Under the pieces are notes generated by a model. It was not told where the DNA came from. It did no database searches and saw only the letters and a program-made list of their open reading frames with translations. This document shows, piece after piece, positions 23,426 through 34,790 of a DNA stretch of 64,000 nt (its first letter is position 1; each line of letters starts with the position of its first letter). Position numbers and translations under genes: made by a program. The stretch is from Lithobates sylvaticus (Eukaryota > Chordata > Amphibia > Anura > Ranidae), in assembly GCA_028564925.1 (NCBI GenBank), contig CM053030.1:273828492-273892491 (forward strand), read 5' to 3'.

Positions 23426-24643
23426 TTAGACATTTTGTTTGAGACTCTGACAAAAAAATATTTTAGGCCAGCCCCTGTATAACCCCACCTCAAACTTCCA
23501 TACCTTGTTTTTTTTGCTAGTGTCCCCGAAGGTTAGATGCCTTTTCTTCAGCTCTGCTGAAATAAGGTCTAACTACACTACCAGTCAAAAGTTTTTGAGC
23601 ACCCTAATTTCTTCAGTTTCTATTGAAATTTGCACAGTTTAATATCTCAATGTACTCTAAAAAAAAAGGCATATACAAACAAACAATTGGACATAAAAAC
23701 GAAATCATGGAATCATTTTCTTTAACAAAATGTAAACTAAATTTTTGACTCATCAAAGTAGCCACCTTTTGCCGATTTAACAGTCAAACTTACTTGTGGC
23801 ATTTTTTCTACAGTGGAAATAAAATATTGTTTGGAAAGTTCTTTCCAACACTGTTGCAAAAGTTTCCACTGATGTGTTGCACCTATAGGTTGCTTTGCCT
23901 TTAACCTTCTGTCCACATCATCCCAAACCATCTTGATGGGGTTTAAATCTGGACACTGTGCTGGCCATTCCAATATTTTAAGCCTTCTGTCTCTTTCTTT
24001 TTTTCTAAGGTAGTTCTGGCACAGCCTGGAGGTAGGGGCCATTATCTTGCTGTAGGAACCTCTGACCAACTACGTGTATTCCAGAGGGTATTGCATGGTT
24101 CTGCAAACGCTGTGGTGGTTGTTTTGGTTCAGGGTGCCACTCACTCTACCCTAGATCCAGCAAAAGAGCCCAAGACCATCACGCTTCCTCCTCCATGTTT
24201 GACAGTTGGAGTCACACATCAAGGAACCATCCTTTCACATACTTAGTGGTGTACAAAAACCCTGTGTGATGAACTGAAAATCTAAAATTTGTATTCAGCG
24301 GCCCAAAAGACCTTCTTCTAGTCTTCAGAAGTCTACTGGCGGTGCTTCATGGCCCAGGCACACCTCATTTTATTATTTTCCCATCTTAGCGATGACTTTC
24401 TTACAACCACTCAGTATTTCAAACCTGCAGCTCTAAGTCTTCTCTTCACATTTGAAAATGAAACTTGCTTACTTCAGTCAGTGTTAAGCTGTGCTTGAAG
24501 CTGTTGTCCTGTTAACTGTCTGTCACACAAGCTGTTGACTCTCAGAAACTTGTCTTCTGATTCTGTTGTGGATCTGGGTCTGCCAGACCTTCTCCTGTCA
24601 GAGTCTCTTCCAGTTTCCAAGTACCTTTTGATGGTGTGGAAAC

Positions 24644-25902
24644 TAGACATGTGCACACTGAAATATTTTGTTTCAGAATTTCGTTTTTGTCCGAAAAATG
24701 TATTTATTTCATTACTCCCGAAATTCGTTTTTATTTATTTCGTTTTTCGTAAAAAAATAGCATTCGTCCGAAAATCCAAAATAATTAAGGTTGAATCTGT
24801 CATTGAAGGCTTATAGTGTCTGTCGAATGTTCAAAGAAGATTTGACCGAGCAGCTAAACTGTACGAGGCCGTATAGTTTAGCTGCTATGTTGAATCTTCT
24901 TAGAACTTTCAACAGACACCATAAGCCAAAGATTCAATGTTTGTATGTTTTCCACTGCTTTGTCGAATCTTTGTCGTTCATGTTGAATGTATATAGTTCA
25001 AACAGAAAATGGACTGGTGATAGTGATCACTGATCAGACAGGTAACAAGAATCTCAATCTATTATATAGAATCTATAATAATAAATCCCCCACCCCCACA
25101 ACACGGGCAGCCTCTAAGGCTATCACAACACTAGCAACACTAGTATCACTATCAAGTTCACAACACTAACACAATAGCAGCAGATTATTATGAAAAAGTT
25201 AGGTTGAACTGTAGCTTGCTTCACTATTGTTCTGCTGCTGTGCTTATGCTTAATTGCTAAATAATTCAGGTTCTCTGACAAACGGACAAGCTAAGATTGA
25301 CTGTCTTCTGAAATTATTCAGTGTGTGTGTCTCTCTTTGCTAGCAATAGTAAGTGAAAGTAAGTTGGCTGTACATGTGTACTTAGGTCTAGCAATTTTAC
25401 TGCTCCTCCTCTTTGGTTACAATCAGCCAATAACATTCATCATCATCATTATTTTTATTTTACTTCCCCCATACCAATTCCAGCAGCGATCTTTTCTCTC
25501 TATGTCAACTCTTTTCTCTCTATGTCGAATCTTTTCTCTCTATAATCAAATATTTTCTATGTCGAATCTTTTCTATGTCGAATCCATTCTCTCTATGTTA
25601 AATCTTTTCTCTCTATGTTAAATCTTTTCTCTCTATGTAGAATAATCTTGGACTAATAGAGTTAAGGTTAGGCACATTCGACCACAGGTTCGATAGACAC
25701 AGATTGTTATTGTCAGCGTCATGTCGAATCTCCTATCTATATCGAACTGTTGTCACAACAAAAATGAAAATAAAGCATTTGTTTATGTCGGATCTTTCGT
25801 TTTTTGGATTCTGCACTTTCGTTATCGTTTGTTAAAACGATAATGAAAATACCTGAATTTCGGACGAAAATGCATTCAGACGAAAGCGAATGCACATGTC
25901 TA
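24644..25902. mobile_element. Non-autonomous hAT (TAGACATGTGCA ends)
   Basis: The ends are TAGACATGTGCA and TGCACATGTCTA, with the perfect 8-bp target duplication GTGGAAAC (24,636-24,643; 25,903-25,910). The terminal 12 bp are the same as in the element at 18,774, so one transposase family probably moved both. The interiors differ but share CGAAA/TTTCG words near the ends and a central tandem repeat. No transposase is encoded. Confidence 0.92.
25490..25640 (+). repeat. Tandem repeat, ~20-bp unit
   Basis: About seven imperfect copies of TCTTTTCTCTCTATGTCGAA in tandem inside the hAT element, some shortened. Non-coding. Confidence 0.8.
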
Positions 25903-26283
25903 GTGGAAACTGTACTCACTATATACTGTACTACATCCTGCACTACAGTACTGTCTAAATATTGCTTAAGAGGGTGTATTAACACAGTCTGTTTACCTTT
26001 GTACCATTTCAGGTTATTCACTGGACTTGAACTGTTTACATTTCTAAAACTTTTGGTAGTGAAAATTCTTTGGTATGTTTTTTTTATTTTTGTTTTTTCC
26101 TGTTTTGTTCAATCAAGATACGTTATACACTTTAGATATGTTTTCTTCAGTGATCAAGACTTTAAGAAATGCTGCTAGAGCTAGTCAATACATAGCAGCT
26201 ACTGTATCTGAATTGTCATATCCTGGGCAATTGATTCTACCAAATACTGAAGTTCACTGAAGAATATAATATATGTATACATT

Positions 26284-26741
26284 TTAAAGTGGTTGTAAAC
26301 CCTTACAAACCACTTTGACCTACAGGTAAGCCTAGATTAAGGCTTACCTGTAGGTCCAATAAATATCTCCTAAACCTACATGGTTAGGATACATTTAGAA
26401 AAAAACAGGCACCGCTGTCTATGGCGCATGCGCCGTAGACAGCGGCGCGCAGGTGCACTGAGCATGCCGGAGATCACTGTGATATGCCGCTCTCGTGCGC
26501 ATGCGCGGGAGTGACGTCATCGCGACTCCAGCGAATGACAGCGCTGGAGCAGCGAGACCCGGAAGTCACTCCGGGATTGATGGCGGCGGTGGAGGACATG
26601 AACGAGGGTCACTTCGGGGGCTTCGTTCTCAGATAAGTTATTCATTATGAGCTAGTATGCTATGCATACTAGCTCATTATGCCTTTGCCTTGCAGGTTCC
26701 GTTTTTTTTTTTTTTTCAAGGAGGCTTTACTTCCTCTTTAA
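26284..26741. mobile_element. piggyBac-type MITE, complete
   Basis: Flanked by TTAA at both ends (26,284-26,287; 26,738-26,741). The left end reads TTAAAGTGGTTGTAAACCC, and the right end, reversed, reads TTAAAGAGGAAGTAAAGCC. The interior has a hairpin CTACAGGTAAGCC ... GGCTTACCTGTAG and a GC-rich part with ATGCGCATGCGC-like repeats. There is no open frame. It is the best preserved of three copies in this window (others at 2,896 and 5,460). Confidence 0.85.
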
Positions 26742-27330
26742 TAAATAATAGGAAAATATATTTATATATACTTCGCTCAAGAACCACACAATATATATTC
26801 TTTTTGTATAAATTACTTTGATTGTACTTTTTACGGCATAAGTCAATAAGCTTTTTGTACTATTACTTTGTACCAAATAAAAAAGTTTGTAAACAGAAAC
26901 CCTACTCTGAGCAGGCAGGATTAGAAGATAGCAAATGTGCCCTTTAGTCATTGGGCATTGTGGCGCTTTCCAGATCTTTTTGTACTGTGCCAGTGCTCTC
27001 TATATCCAGAGGCCTGTCATAGCCTCTGGTGTGACCCAGTCTCTGAAGATTCATGTGGTGACTTGATGAGTATGCCTCTGACATGATGAGGCTACCCTGG
27101 AATGTGACTTTTGGACACCGAGCTCTGCTTTGTTGTGCTTTTTCCGAAATTGTATATACTGTGTTACAGTAGTTAGTAGCAGAGTGCTCTCCAGGTCTAG
27201 AGCTATGGCACAGCCTCTGGTGTGACTCAGCCTCTGAGGACTCACTTGGTAAGTAGGACCTGACAGACTGAAGTTCTGGAAGCCACCTAAGGACCGAGCC
27301 TATTTTTGACACTTGTTGTTAAAGTTAAAA
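26742..27330. other. Unrecognised sequence; weak open frame on minus strand
   Basis: A 122-codon frame on the minus strand (26,944-27,312) has a faint internal duplication: LCHSSRPGEHS in one half and a LGHTRGYDRPLDIES-like phrase in the other. It matches nothing I recognise. The DNA has two copies of a GCCTCTGGTGTGACYCAG phrase (about 27,022 and 27,205). A decayed tandem duplication is more likely than a gene. Confidence 0.3.
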
Positions 27331-27370
27331 TCTGTATTTTTTACTAGAAAATTACTTAGAACCCCCAAAC

Positions 27371-27407
<37 letters not shown>

Positions 27408-28425
27408 ATTATAATTTGTTTTAGCAGAGATTCTGGAGACTAAAATGGCGGTCATTGCAATATTTTATGTCACACAGTATTTGCGGTCTTTCAAATGCAA
27501 TTTTTTGGGAAAAAAATACACTTTTTTGAATTAAAAAATAAGAAGACAGTATAGTTTGCCAATTTTTTATGTAATGTGAAAGATAATGTTATGCCGAGTA
27601 AATTGATACCTAACATATCATGCTTCAAAAATGCACACGCTGGTGGAACGGCGACAAACTTTGGTACTTAAAAATCTCCATAGGGGACGTTTAAAAATTT
27701 CTACAGGTTACCAGATTAGAGTAGGTCTTGAGATAGAATTATTGCACTCACTCTAATGATTGTGGCGATATATCATATATGTGTGGTTTGATCACCGTTT
27801 ACATATGTGAACACGACTTGCGTATGCGTGCGCTTCCGTGCACAAGCTTCGAGGGACGGGACACTTTACATTTTTATTTATTTTTTCTCTTATTTATTTT
27901 ACTTTATATATTTTTTTATTTTTACACTGTCCCTTTAAAAAAAAAAAAATGTGATCACTTTTATTCATATTACAAGGAATGTAAACATCCCTTGTAATAG
28001 AAAAAAAAAGCAGGACAGGGCCTCTTTAATGTGAGATCTGGGGTCAAAAAGACCTCTGATCTTACATTTACACTTAAAAGCAATAAAAAAAAGGCTTGAA
28101 ATCATTTGACGTCGCTCCTTTCCTCCAAAGGCATAGTCTAGTGGGGGCCATCTTGCCCTTGAGTTCCTGCCCATCCATCCTGGAGATTGGATCGGATCGT
28201 TTCCGCTGCTGCCCACGGCTCCGGTAAGTGGCGAAGACCACTGGGACGTGGCGGGATGGGGGACACCTCTCCCACCACCCATAAAAGTAATCTCGCAGCG
28301 AATCTGCCGCTGAGACCACTTTTATGTTAAAGCGGCCACCGTTTAAAAAAATAAACGTCTATCTGCTGTCATAACTCGGTATTTAAAGGCAAAGTATCTA
28401 AGGTGGGCAGTCCAAAAGTGGTTAA
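27331..28425. mobile_element. TTAA-type repeat, right end only
   Basis: The right end reads CCAAAAGTGGTTAA, finishing at TTAA 28,422-28,425, and is related to the AAGTGGTTAA end of the element at 46,926-47,919. The left end is not recognisable. The interior has (AT)n at about 27,372-27,404 and a long T/A-rich part. It has no credible open frame. The composite Penelope-like insertion begins immediately beyond and shares its last bases as target. Confidence 0.5.
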
Positions 28426-28735
28426 CACAGCATTATATTAAAAAATAATGAACGAGTGTGGGACTTTAAATGAGGCAGGTTCAAACACAAATGGAATTAA
28501 AAAGTAGTCGTTTTAATGTACATAAGTTTCAAATTGCGCAAGGTTGCATATGTCAAACAGTCACTCAATGCATGTACAGGCATCTTAGAAATACATAGTA
28601 TACATATCAATAAGGTATAAACACATAATTGCCATAACAGGGGAACAGTTTTGCAAGTTTCATAAATGTAGATCGTAATGTACATTGAAAATCATAAAAG
28701 TATAGATGGTAGTGTGAGGGGGCGTATCCTCACAA

Positions 28736-28774
28736 GCTCGACGCGTTTCGTCGGTTAGCCGACTCATCAGGAGC
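28736..28774 (-). ncRNA. Hammerhead-ribozyme-like motif, arm A
   Basis: Minus-strand copy of the motif at 29,107-29,145: GCUC, the CUGAUGA box, stem II with a CUAA loop, the GAAA box, ACGCGU and the GUC triplet, then GAGC. All conserved boxes are present. Confidence 0.75.
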
Positions 28775-29106
28775 AGATAATGAATGTCTGTAAATAATAA
28801 GAGTTCTCAATCAAAAAAAGGAGAGGAGTGGCAAACAACCCATGATATGGAAAATATATGTAAAAGAGTATATATAGAAAAACTGAAAGATGGTAAAGTC
28901 CACAAACTTACATCCCATTGGACACTGAACCCCAAAAAAACCCGATATGCAGGAGTCGCCACGTCAAGCCTCACCGGGAGCTGAGGTATACAGTACTGCC
29001 CACATATATATACTCTTTTACATATATTTTCCATATCATGGGTTGTTTGCCACTCCTCTCCTTTTTTTGATTGAGAACTCTTATTATTTACAGACATTCA
29101 TTATCT

Positions 29107-29145
29107 GCTCCTGATGAGTCGGCTAACCGACGAAACGCGTCGAGC
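29107..29145 (+). ncRNA. Hammerhead-ribozyme-like motif, arm B
   Basis: GCUC (stem I) is followed by CUGAUGA, then GUCGG-CUAA-CCGAC (stem II), GAAA, a self-complementary ACGCGU, the GUC cleavage triplet and GAGC (stem I partner). These are the invariant parts of a hammerhead in the right order. The stem-III position is a palindromic hexamer, too short to fold alone but able to pair between two RNAs. In Penelope-like elements such motifs are thought to act in processing the element's RNA. Confidence 0.78.
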
Positions 29146-30816
29146 TTGTGAGGATACGCCCCCTCACACTACCATCTATACTTTTATGATTTTCAATGTA
29201 CATTACGATCTACATTTATGAAACTTGCAAAACTGTTCCCCTGTTATGGCAATTATGTGTTTATACCTTATTGATATGTATACTATGTATTTCTAAGATG
29301 CCTGTACATGCATTGAGTGACTGTTTGACATATGCAACCTTGCGCAATTTGAAACTTATGTACATTAAAACGACTACTTTTTAATTCCATTTGTGTTTGA
29401 ACCTGCCTCATTTAAAGTCCCACACTCGTTCATTATTTTTTAATTCAATATAGGGATGGAGGCGCACTACCCCCCTTTCCTTGTGCGCTTCATTTAAAGT
29501 CCCAGTATATGGAGATATACATTCCCCCCCTCTTTTGTCGTATGTTGAAACCGGGATGGAGGCAGAGTCTCTAACACATTGGACAGCATGTAGCTACCTC
29601 TTTCATGTCCATATACCCACCTCAGGGTAGATGGGATCACTTGATCCCCACCCTTTGGATGTTAGGTATTATCCAATTGAATTTATGACACGTTGTGTCT
29701 ATACATGACTCAAAATGTTTTTATATTTATGTTCCACATTCCTTTTGCCCCTATTGGATCCTGCTCCTCATGCCTGGTGTGCTGGGGTTGCCTTTGTCTT
29801 CCTTTTCCTGGGAGCTGCGATCCGCGCCAGACGCCGCCCCCCGCCGCCCTTGAGTTTGATGGGTGTCATGGGGACGGCTGGCCTCGTGCGCATCGGCGTC
29901 ACGCACATACCGCACCAGCGACGTCCTTATCGGCGTCTTCTGGTCTCGCGGTATCTTACATCCAGCTGGTGCAAGGGCGGGAATAGGTTTGGCGCCCTAG
30001 GCGGACAGACACTCCCCGCCCGTCACCACGCCTGTGTGACGTAGGTATTGTCGGCCCTATATGACTGGCAGACCTGAAGGTCCCCACCCACACTTGTTCA
30101 GATGACCGGCTTGCACTGCTAGCTCCACTGCACTTGCATAACCTTCTTTGGCTACTACAAGGTAATACTATATGTCACAGCTTCACATCTTTTACTCCTT
30201 CACTTTCCACATTGCAAATTCACATCCACTTTCTTTTAACACCGCCCTTATAGGTGTAGGTATGCTTTACAGGCATATCTTCTTTTAGATTGTTTTTCTC
30301 ACTTTTACTTGTTCATTTTTTCTCGTTCTTCCACCATTTTGTCATTACTCTCACTTGGTTCTCTTACACCTTGTCTCCATTTACTTTTCAATCTTCCACA
30401 TACTTTTAGCCGCTCTCCTCTTCTTCATGCTCCTTTACTTATGGTTTCTAGCTTGATAGTGCTGCCGGATATATCATCATACAAGACTCCTTTAATATCT
30501 TACAGATTTACTTGCCAAATTTGGGCATAATACTCAATTTACTACTTGTTACTTGGTTGGGGATCCTCCAGTGTGGGCCCGTTGTCTGTGGGCAGTACTG
30601 TATACCTCAGCTCCCGGTGAGGCTTGACGTGGCGACTCCTGCATATCGGGTTTTTTTGGGGTTCAGTGTCCAATGGGATGTAAGTTTGTGGACTTTACCA
30701 TCTTTCAGTTTTTCTATATATACTCTTTTACATATATTTTCCATATCATGGGTTGTTTGCCACTCCTCTCCTTTTTTTGATTGAGAACTCTTATTATTTA
30801 CAGACATTCATTATCT

Positions 30817-30855
30817 GCTCCTGATGAGTCGGCTAACCGACGAAACGCGTCGAGC
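30817..30855 (+). ncRNA. Hammerhead-ribozyme-like motif, arm C
   Basis: Same sequence as the motif in arm B, in the same orientation and 1,710 bp downstream. Transcription through B and C would give an RNA with one motif near each end, the arrangement expected if cleavage releases a unit-length RNA. Confidence 0.78.
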
Positions 30856-32049
30856 TTGTGAGGATACGCCCCCTCACACTACCATCTATACTTTTATGAT
30901 TTTCAATGTACATTACGATCTACATTTATGAAACTTGCAAAACTGTTCCCCTGTTATGGCAATTATGTGTTTATACCTTATTGATATGTATACTATGTAT
31001 TTCTAAGATGCCTGTACATGCATTGAGTGACTGTTTGACATATGCAACCTTGCGCAATTTGAAACTTATGTACATTAAAACGACTACTTTTTAATTCCAT
31101 TTGTGTTTGAACCTGCCTCATTTAAAGTCCCACACTCGTTCATTATTTTTTAATTCAATATAGGGATGGAGGCGCACTACCCCCCTTTCCTTGTGCGCTT
31201 CATTTAAAGTCCCAGTATATGGAGATATACATTCCCCCCCTCTTTTGTCGAACACAGCATTATATTACCTTTAGTGCAGTATACAGTGCTGTTGTATACC
31301 CCTTTTTCATTTTTGGTTGCTTCGTGTTTTTTTTTTTTTTTTTTGTCCATTGCCTGCCCCCTTGTTTTTAAATTGTCAACCGCAGTTTTTCTGACTAGGA
31401 CGTGGTGTTCCCCTCTTTTTTTTTTTTTGCTGGCGTTACAACTCTTGTCTTTTTGTATGGAAGATTCTACCCCCTTCTGTGATTTTGCAGAATGTGATGT
31501 ACCACAATGGCAGGTTCCCAGTAGCTATTTCTTTTCACATAAGGCTGTTCCAGCTCTATACCATCACGTGGAAGGCTATGTTTTGGCATCGTTGGGAAAG
31601 GCAGTTAGCCACCAGGTCTACCTTACTGCTGACTTGTGGTCCAGCAAACATGGTCATGGAGGATATATTTAGTTCACAACACACTGGGTAACTCTGCTTG
31701 CAACTAGGAAGTATACAGGACAGGGCTCAGTGCTGTAGCTTCTTTTGCCGCCACATCTCCATACAGCTGGTGGTCATAATGTGAGATCTGTCAGCTCCCC
31801 CCTCCTCCTCCGCCACCTCCTCCATGCCCTCCTCTGCTGGATTGACCTATGAACCACCAGTACCCCCTAAGCATTCAAGGGGCCATTCATGAGTCAGGCT
31901 AAAAGATGCCATGCAGTGCTTCAGCTGGTCTGTCTGAGGAACAAGAGCCACACCAGAGCAGAGATTCTTTCAGCTCTGCAGGGGCAGGCCCAGAGGTGGT
32001 TCACGCCATAGAAGCTTGAGCCAGGAACGGTGGTGTGCGATAATGGCAC

Positions 32050-33810
32050 CAGGGCCACCATCAGAGGGGGTACAGCTGTAAGGGGCCCTGAGGCAAAAGG
32101 GGCCTGCCCGGGCCAGAAGAAGGCAAGACCGGTGAAGGGGATCCGTGCTGTGCAGTATAGAAACGATCTCACAGTTTCTGCAGTTCTCCTGTCATTGATT
32201 TTACACATTAAGCTCTTTACTGCCACCTCTGGCTACCCCTCATGTGACAGTGATTTGCCAGTACTATGCTTCTCAACAACATGTAAGATTTGTAAAAACG
32301 AGCTGGGACCAGGTAGGAAGTTACAAGTAGGGGCTGTGAAGGAAAGGGAGGGGGCTGTTTGTGTACAGGGAGGGGCCAGAGGCTTGTGTGTGTACAGATT
32401 TGTGTATATGGGGCTGCCATATATACAGGTGTGTGTGTGGGGGGGGGGCTGACATATAAACAGGTGTATGGGGGGGCTGACATATATACAGGTGTGGGAG
32501 GGTGCTGACATATATACAGGTGTGTTTGGGGGGTGGCTGACATATATACAAGTGTGTCTGGGGGCGCTGACATATATACAGGTGTGTGGGGGGCTGACAT
32601 ATATACAGGTGTGTGTAGGGGCACTGACATATATACAGGTGTGTGGAGGGGTGGCTGACATATATACAGGTGTGTGTGGGGGGTGCTGACATATATACAG
32701 GTGTGTGTGGGGTGGCGCTGATATATATACAGGTGTGTATGTGGGGGGGCTGAAATATATACAGGTGTGTAAGGGGGCTTACGTGTATATATAGGTGCAT
32801 GGGGAGGCTGACATATATACAGGTGTGTGTAAGGGGGCTGCCATATATACAGGTGTGTGTGTGTATGGGGGGGCTGACATATATACAGGTGTGTGGGGGG
32901 GGCTGACATATATACAGGTGTGAGGGGGGCTGACATATATACAGGTGTGAGGGGGACTGACATATATACAGGTTTGGGGGTGCAGACAAATATCCAGGTC
33001 TGTGTGAGGGTGGTTGACATATATACAGGTGTGTGTGGGGGGTACTGACATATATACAGGTGTGTGGGGTGGCGCTGATATATATACAGGTGTGTGTGTG
33101 TGGGGGGGCTGAAATATATACAGGTGTGTAAGGGGGCTTACGTATATACAGGTGCGTGGGGAGGCTGACATATATACAGGTGTGTGTAAGGGGGCTGCCA
33201 TGTATACAGGTGTGTGTGTGTGTATGGGGGGGCTGACATATATACAGGTGTGTGTGTGTGTGTGTGGGGGAGGGCTGACATATATACCGGTGTGAGGGGG
33301 GCTGACAAATATACAGGTTTGGGGGAGCTGACAAATATACAGGTTTGAGGGGGGGCTGAGTGCGTACAGGTGAGGTGGCCAGTGTGCGCCAGGTGGCCAG
33401 TGTTCAGTATAATGGCCCATAGGCAAGCCCTGGGGAGTGTGAGGGGGGATGACATATATATACAGGTTTGGGGGGAGGGGCGGAGAAATATACAGGTGTG
33501 TGTGAGGGGGGCTGCCATATATACAGGTGTGTGTGGGGGGGGGGGCTGACATATATACAGGTATGAGGGGGCTGACAAATATATAGGTTTGGGGGCTGAC
33601 AAATATACAGGTGTGAGGGGGCTGATATATATACAGGATTGAGGGGGGGAGGCTGAGTAGGTACAGGTGAGGTGGCTGGTGTGCGGATTTGGTAGGGTGG
33701 CCCATAGGCAAGCCCTGGGGAATGTTGGTGGTCAGGCTCGGGGTGGGGGAGGTGATGGGCCCAGGTTTAAAGTTGTGTAGGGGGCCCAAAAATTTCTGAT
33801 GGCTGTCCTG
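32050..33810. mobile_element. hAT MITE carrying a minisatellite, nested in transposase remnant
   Basis: The ends are CAGGGCCACCATCAGAGGGG at 32,050 and the reverse complement of CAGGACAGCCATCAGA finishing at 33,810. The target duplication AATGGCAC is perfect (32,042-32,049; 33,811-33,818). Removing the insert rejoins the transposase reading across DNGTNLL, which confirms both boundaries. Most of the 1,761 bp is a minisatellite. Confidence 0.93.
32420..33660 (+). repeat. Minisatellite, ~35-40-bp GACATATATACAGGTGTG unit
   Basis: About 33 imperfect units, each with CTGACATATATACAGGTGTG plus a variable G-run, fill the nested hAT. On the minus strand this yields open frames of up to 389 codons made of PPHTHTCIYVS-like repeats; they are by-products of a repeat with no stops, not genes. 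A second-level repeat of about 330-380 bp is visible, since the CCATATATACAGGTGTGTGT / TGTATGGGGGGGCTG stretch recurs near 32,840 and 33,195. Confidence 0.9.
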
Positions 33811-33890
33811 AATGGCACTAACCTTCTGTCTGCCCTTCGACAGAAAAAGTTGACACATGTGCCATGCCTGGCACAAATCCTCAAAGTTCC

Positions 33891-34790
33891 AAACGTGGTA
33901 TACCATAATGGTAACTTGCCACATGGTAACTTTGTAGGCAAATGTCAAGCATCATTAGCCTCTGCAGTCAATCAAAGGAGATGGTTAAATTGTAGGACAC
34001 CATTTTCTCCTCTACCTCTAATTTCATTCCATGGACCTTATTGACAAATTCTTTAGAGTTCCAAATGTAGTATACCATAATGATAATTTGCCACGTTTGT
34101 AGGCAAATGCTTAGCAGTTTTTAGTATTATAGAGTTGATGTTGCTAACAATCAGTCTTCCTTCCTCTATCTTTGAGAAAGAAATACAAGCATTCTGTAGC
34201 TTCCCTAAAAAATCTGTGGTGGTTTAAGGTCTTTTAAAAGCTGGTGAGGTCTCTCTTTAGTGACCTGTACATTTTGGCAGAGTGGTAACTTTAAAATGAT
34301 AGAAATATGTATTCATTATAACCACATTATAGCTTGTTTTCTGGCAAAATATTTATTCTCAGATTTCTACTAAGTGACATAAATGTCCTCCTTTCTATTG
34401 AGGTTAAATTGGAACAAGGTGCTTTGTTGTGGCTATGCTTTTTTTTATAACTTTCTTTTTCTCTTCCTGCATCACCAATTACATAGATACTTCCAATGCG
34501 GTAATTCATTTGTTTGGTAGCTGTAAAAAAACTTCTAAGCATTGGCATGTTTTACTTACATCAGGTTTTTCATAAAAGAGAATAAGCAGTGGAGGTGTTT
34601 CAGCAACACTGGTGGGTGTGTTCCAAGATCAACCTATTACAGACACAAGTGAATGGGGTGAACGGGTGCAGTACAGGAGTGTTTGGATGAAAATACAAAC
34701 TACTTAGGCTATGCTTTCTATATTTTTTTGCTGTAGCTCCTCTATATTCTCACTTTCTGTGGAAGGTACTGGCACTGTATGAAATCATTA
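33891..34790. other. No recognised gene; short direct duplication
   Basis: A phrase of about 55 bp (GTATACCATAATGGTAACTTG and the GTAGGCAAATG that follows) occurs at about 33,885 and again at about 34,055. It may be more of the dead hAT's flank. Otherwise AT-rich and featureless. Confidence 0.5.

Larger units (their letters stand above)
23576..26061 (-). mobile_element. Tc1 transposon split by a hAT
   Basis: The left end CACTACCAGTCAAAAGTTTT starts at 23,576 after TA. A degenerate right end (AAAACTTTTGGTAGTG) finishes at 26,061. The minus strand encodes decayed Tc1 transposase: FHTIKRYLETGRDSDRRRSG near 24,600 (DNA-binding part) and LEWPAQCPDLNPIKMVWDD near 23,940 (third catalytic block). 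The region between has lost its frame several times. The hAT element 24,644-25,902 lies near its N-terminal end. Confidence 0.82.
28424..31267 (+). mobile_element. Composite Penelope-like insertion with 17-bp target duplication
   Basis: The duplication AACACAGCATTATATTA is perfect at 28,424-28,440 and 31,251-31,267. The 2,810-bp insert has three arms of one repeat: A, inverted (28,441-29,003); B, direct (29,004-29,540); C, direct and longer (about 30,588-31,250). B and C share an identical 3' end (CTCTTTTGTCG). The 1-kb interior between B and C has no reverse transcriptase or endonuclease. An inverted arm ahead of two direct terminal repeats is the layout known for Penelope-like elements. It looks like a young, non-autonomous copy. 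Confidence 0.65.
31430..33890 (+). pseudogene. Decayed ZBED-type hAT transposase, relative of the intact one
   Basis: Three blocks match the intact transposase at 53,166-56,390. One near 31,475-31,670 reads FHVEGY-type sequence with ECDVPQWQVP, HHVEGYVLASLGKAV and VYLTADLWSSKHGHGG, including the first catalytic Asp. One near 31,905-32,045 reads CHAVLQLVCL, ALQGQAQRWFTP and VVCDNGT, with the second catalytic Asp. One near 33,811-33,885 reads NGTNLLSALRQKKLTHVPCL. Between the first two, the Ser/Thr-rich spacer is frame-shifted, and a stop falls after WFTP. The nested hAT 32,050-33,810 splits the DNGT motif. N- and C-terminal thirds are absent. Confidence 0.9.

Noticed and set aside
26944-27312. 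122-codon minus-strand frame as a host exon
   Set aside because: No domain and an internal DNA duplication explain the phrase repeats. Kept only as a low-confidence note.
32217-33948. Minus-strand open frames of 267, 337 and 389 codons with Pro-His-Thr and Cys-Ile-Tyr-Val repeats
   Set aside because: They lie entirely in the minisatellite of a hAT MITE. All frames stay open because the unit lacks stops in that direction, and no domain is present.
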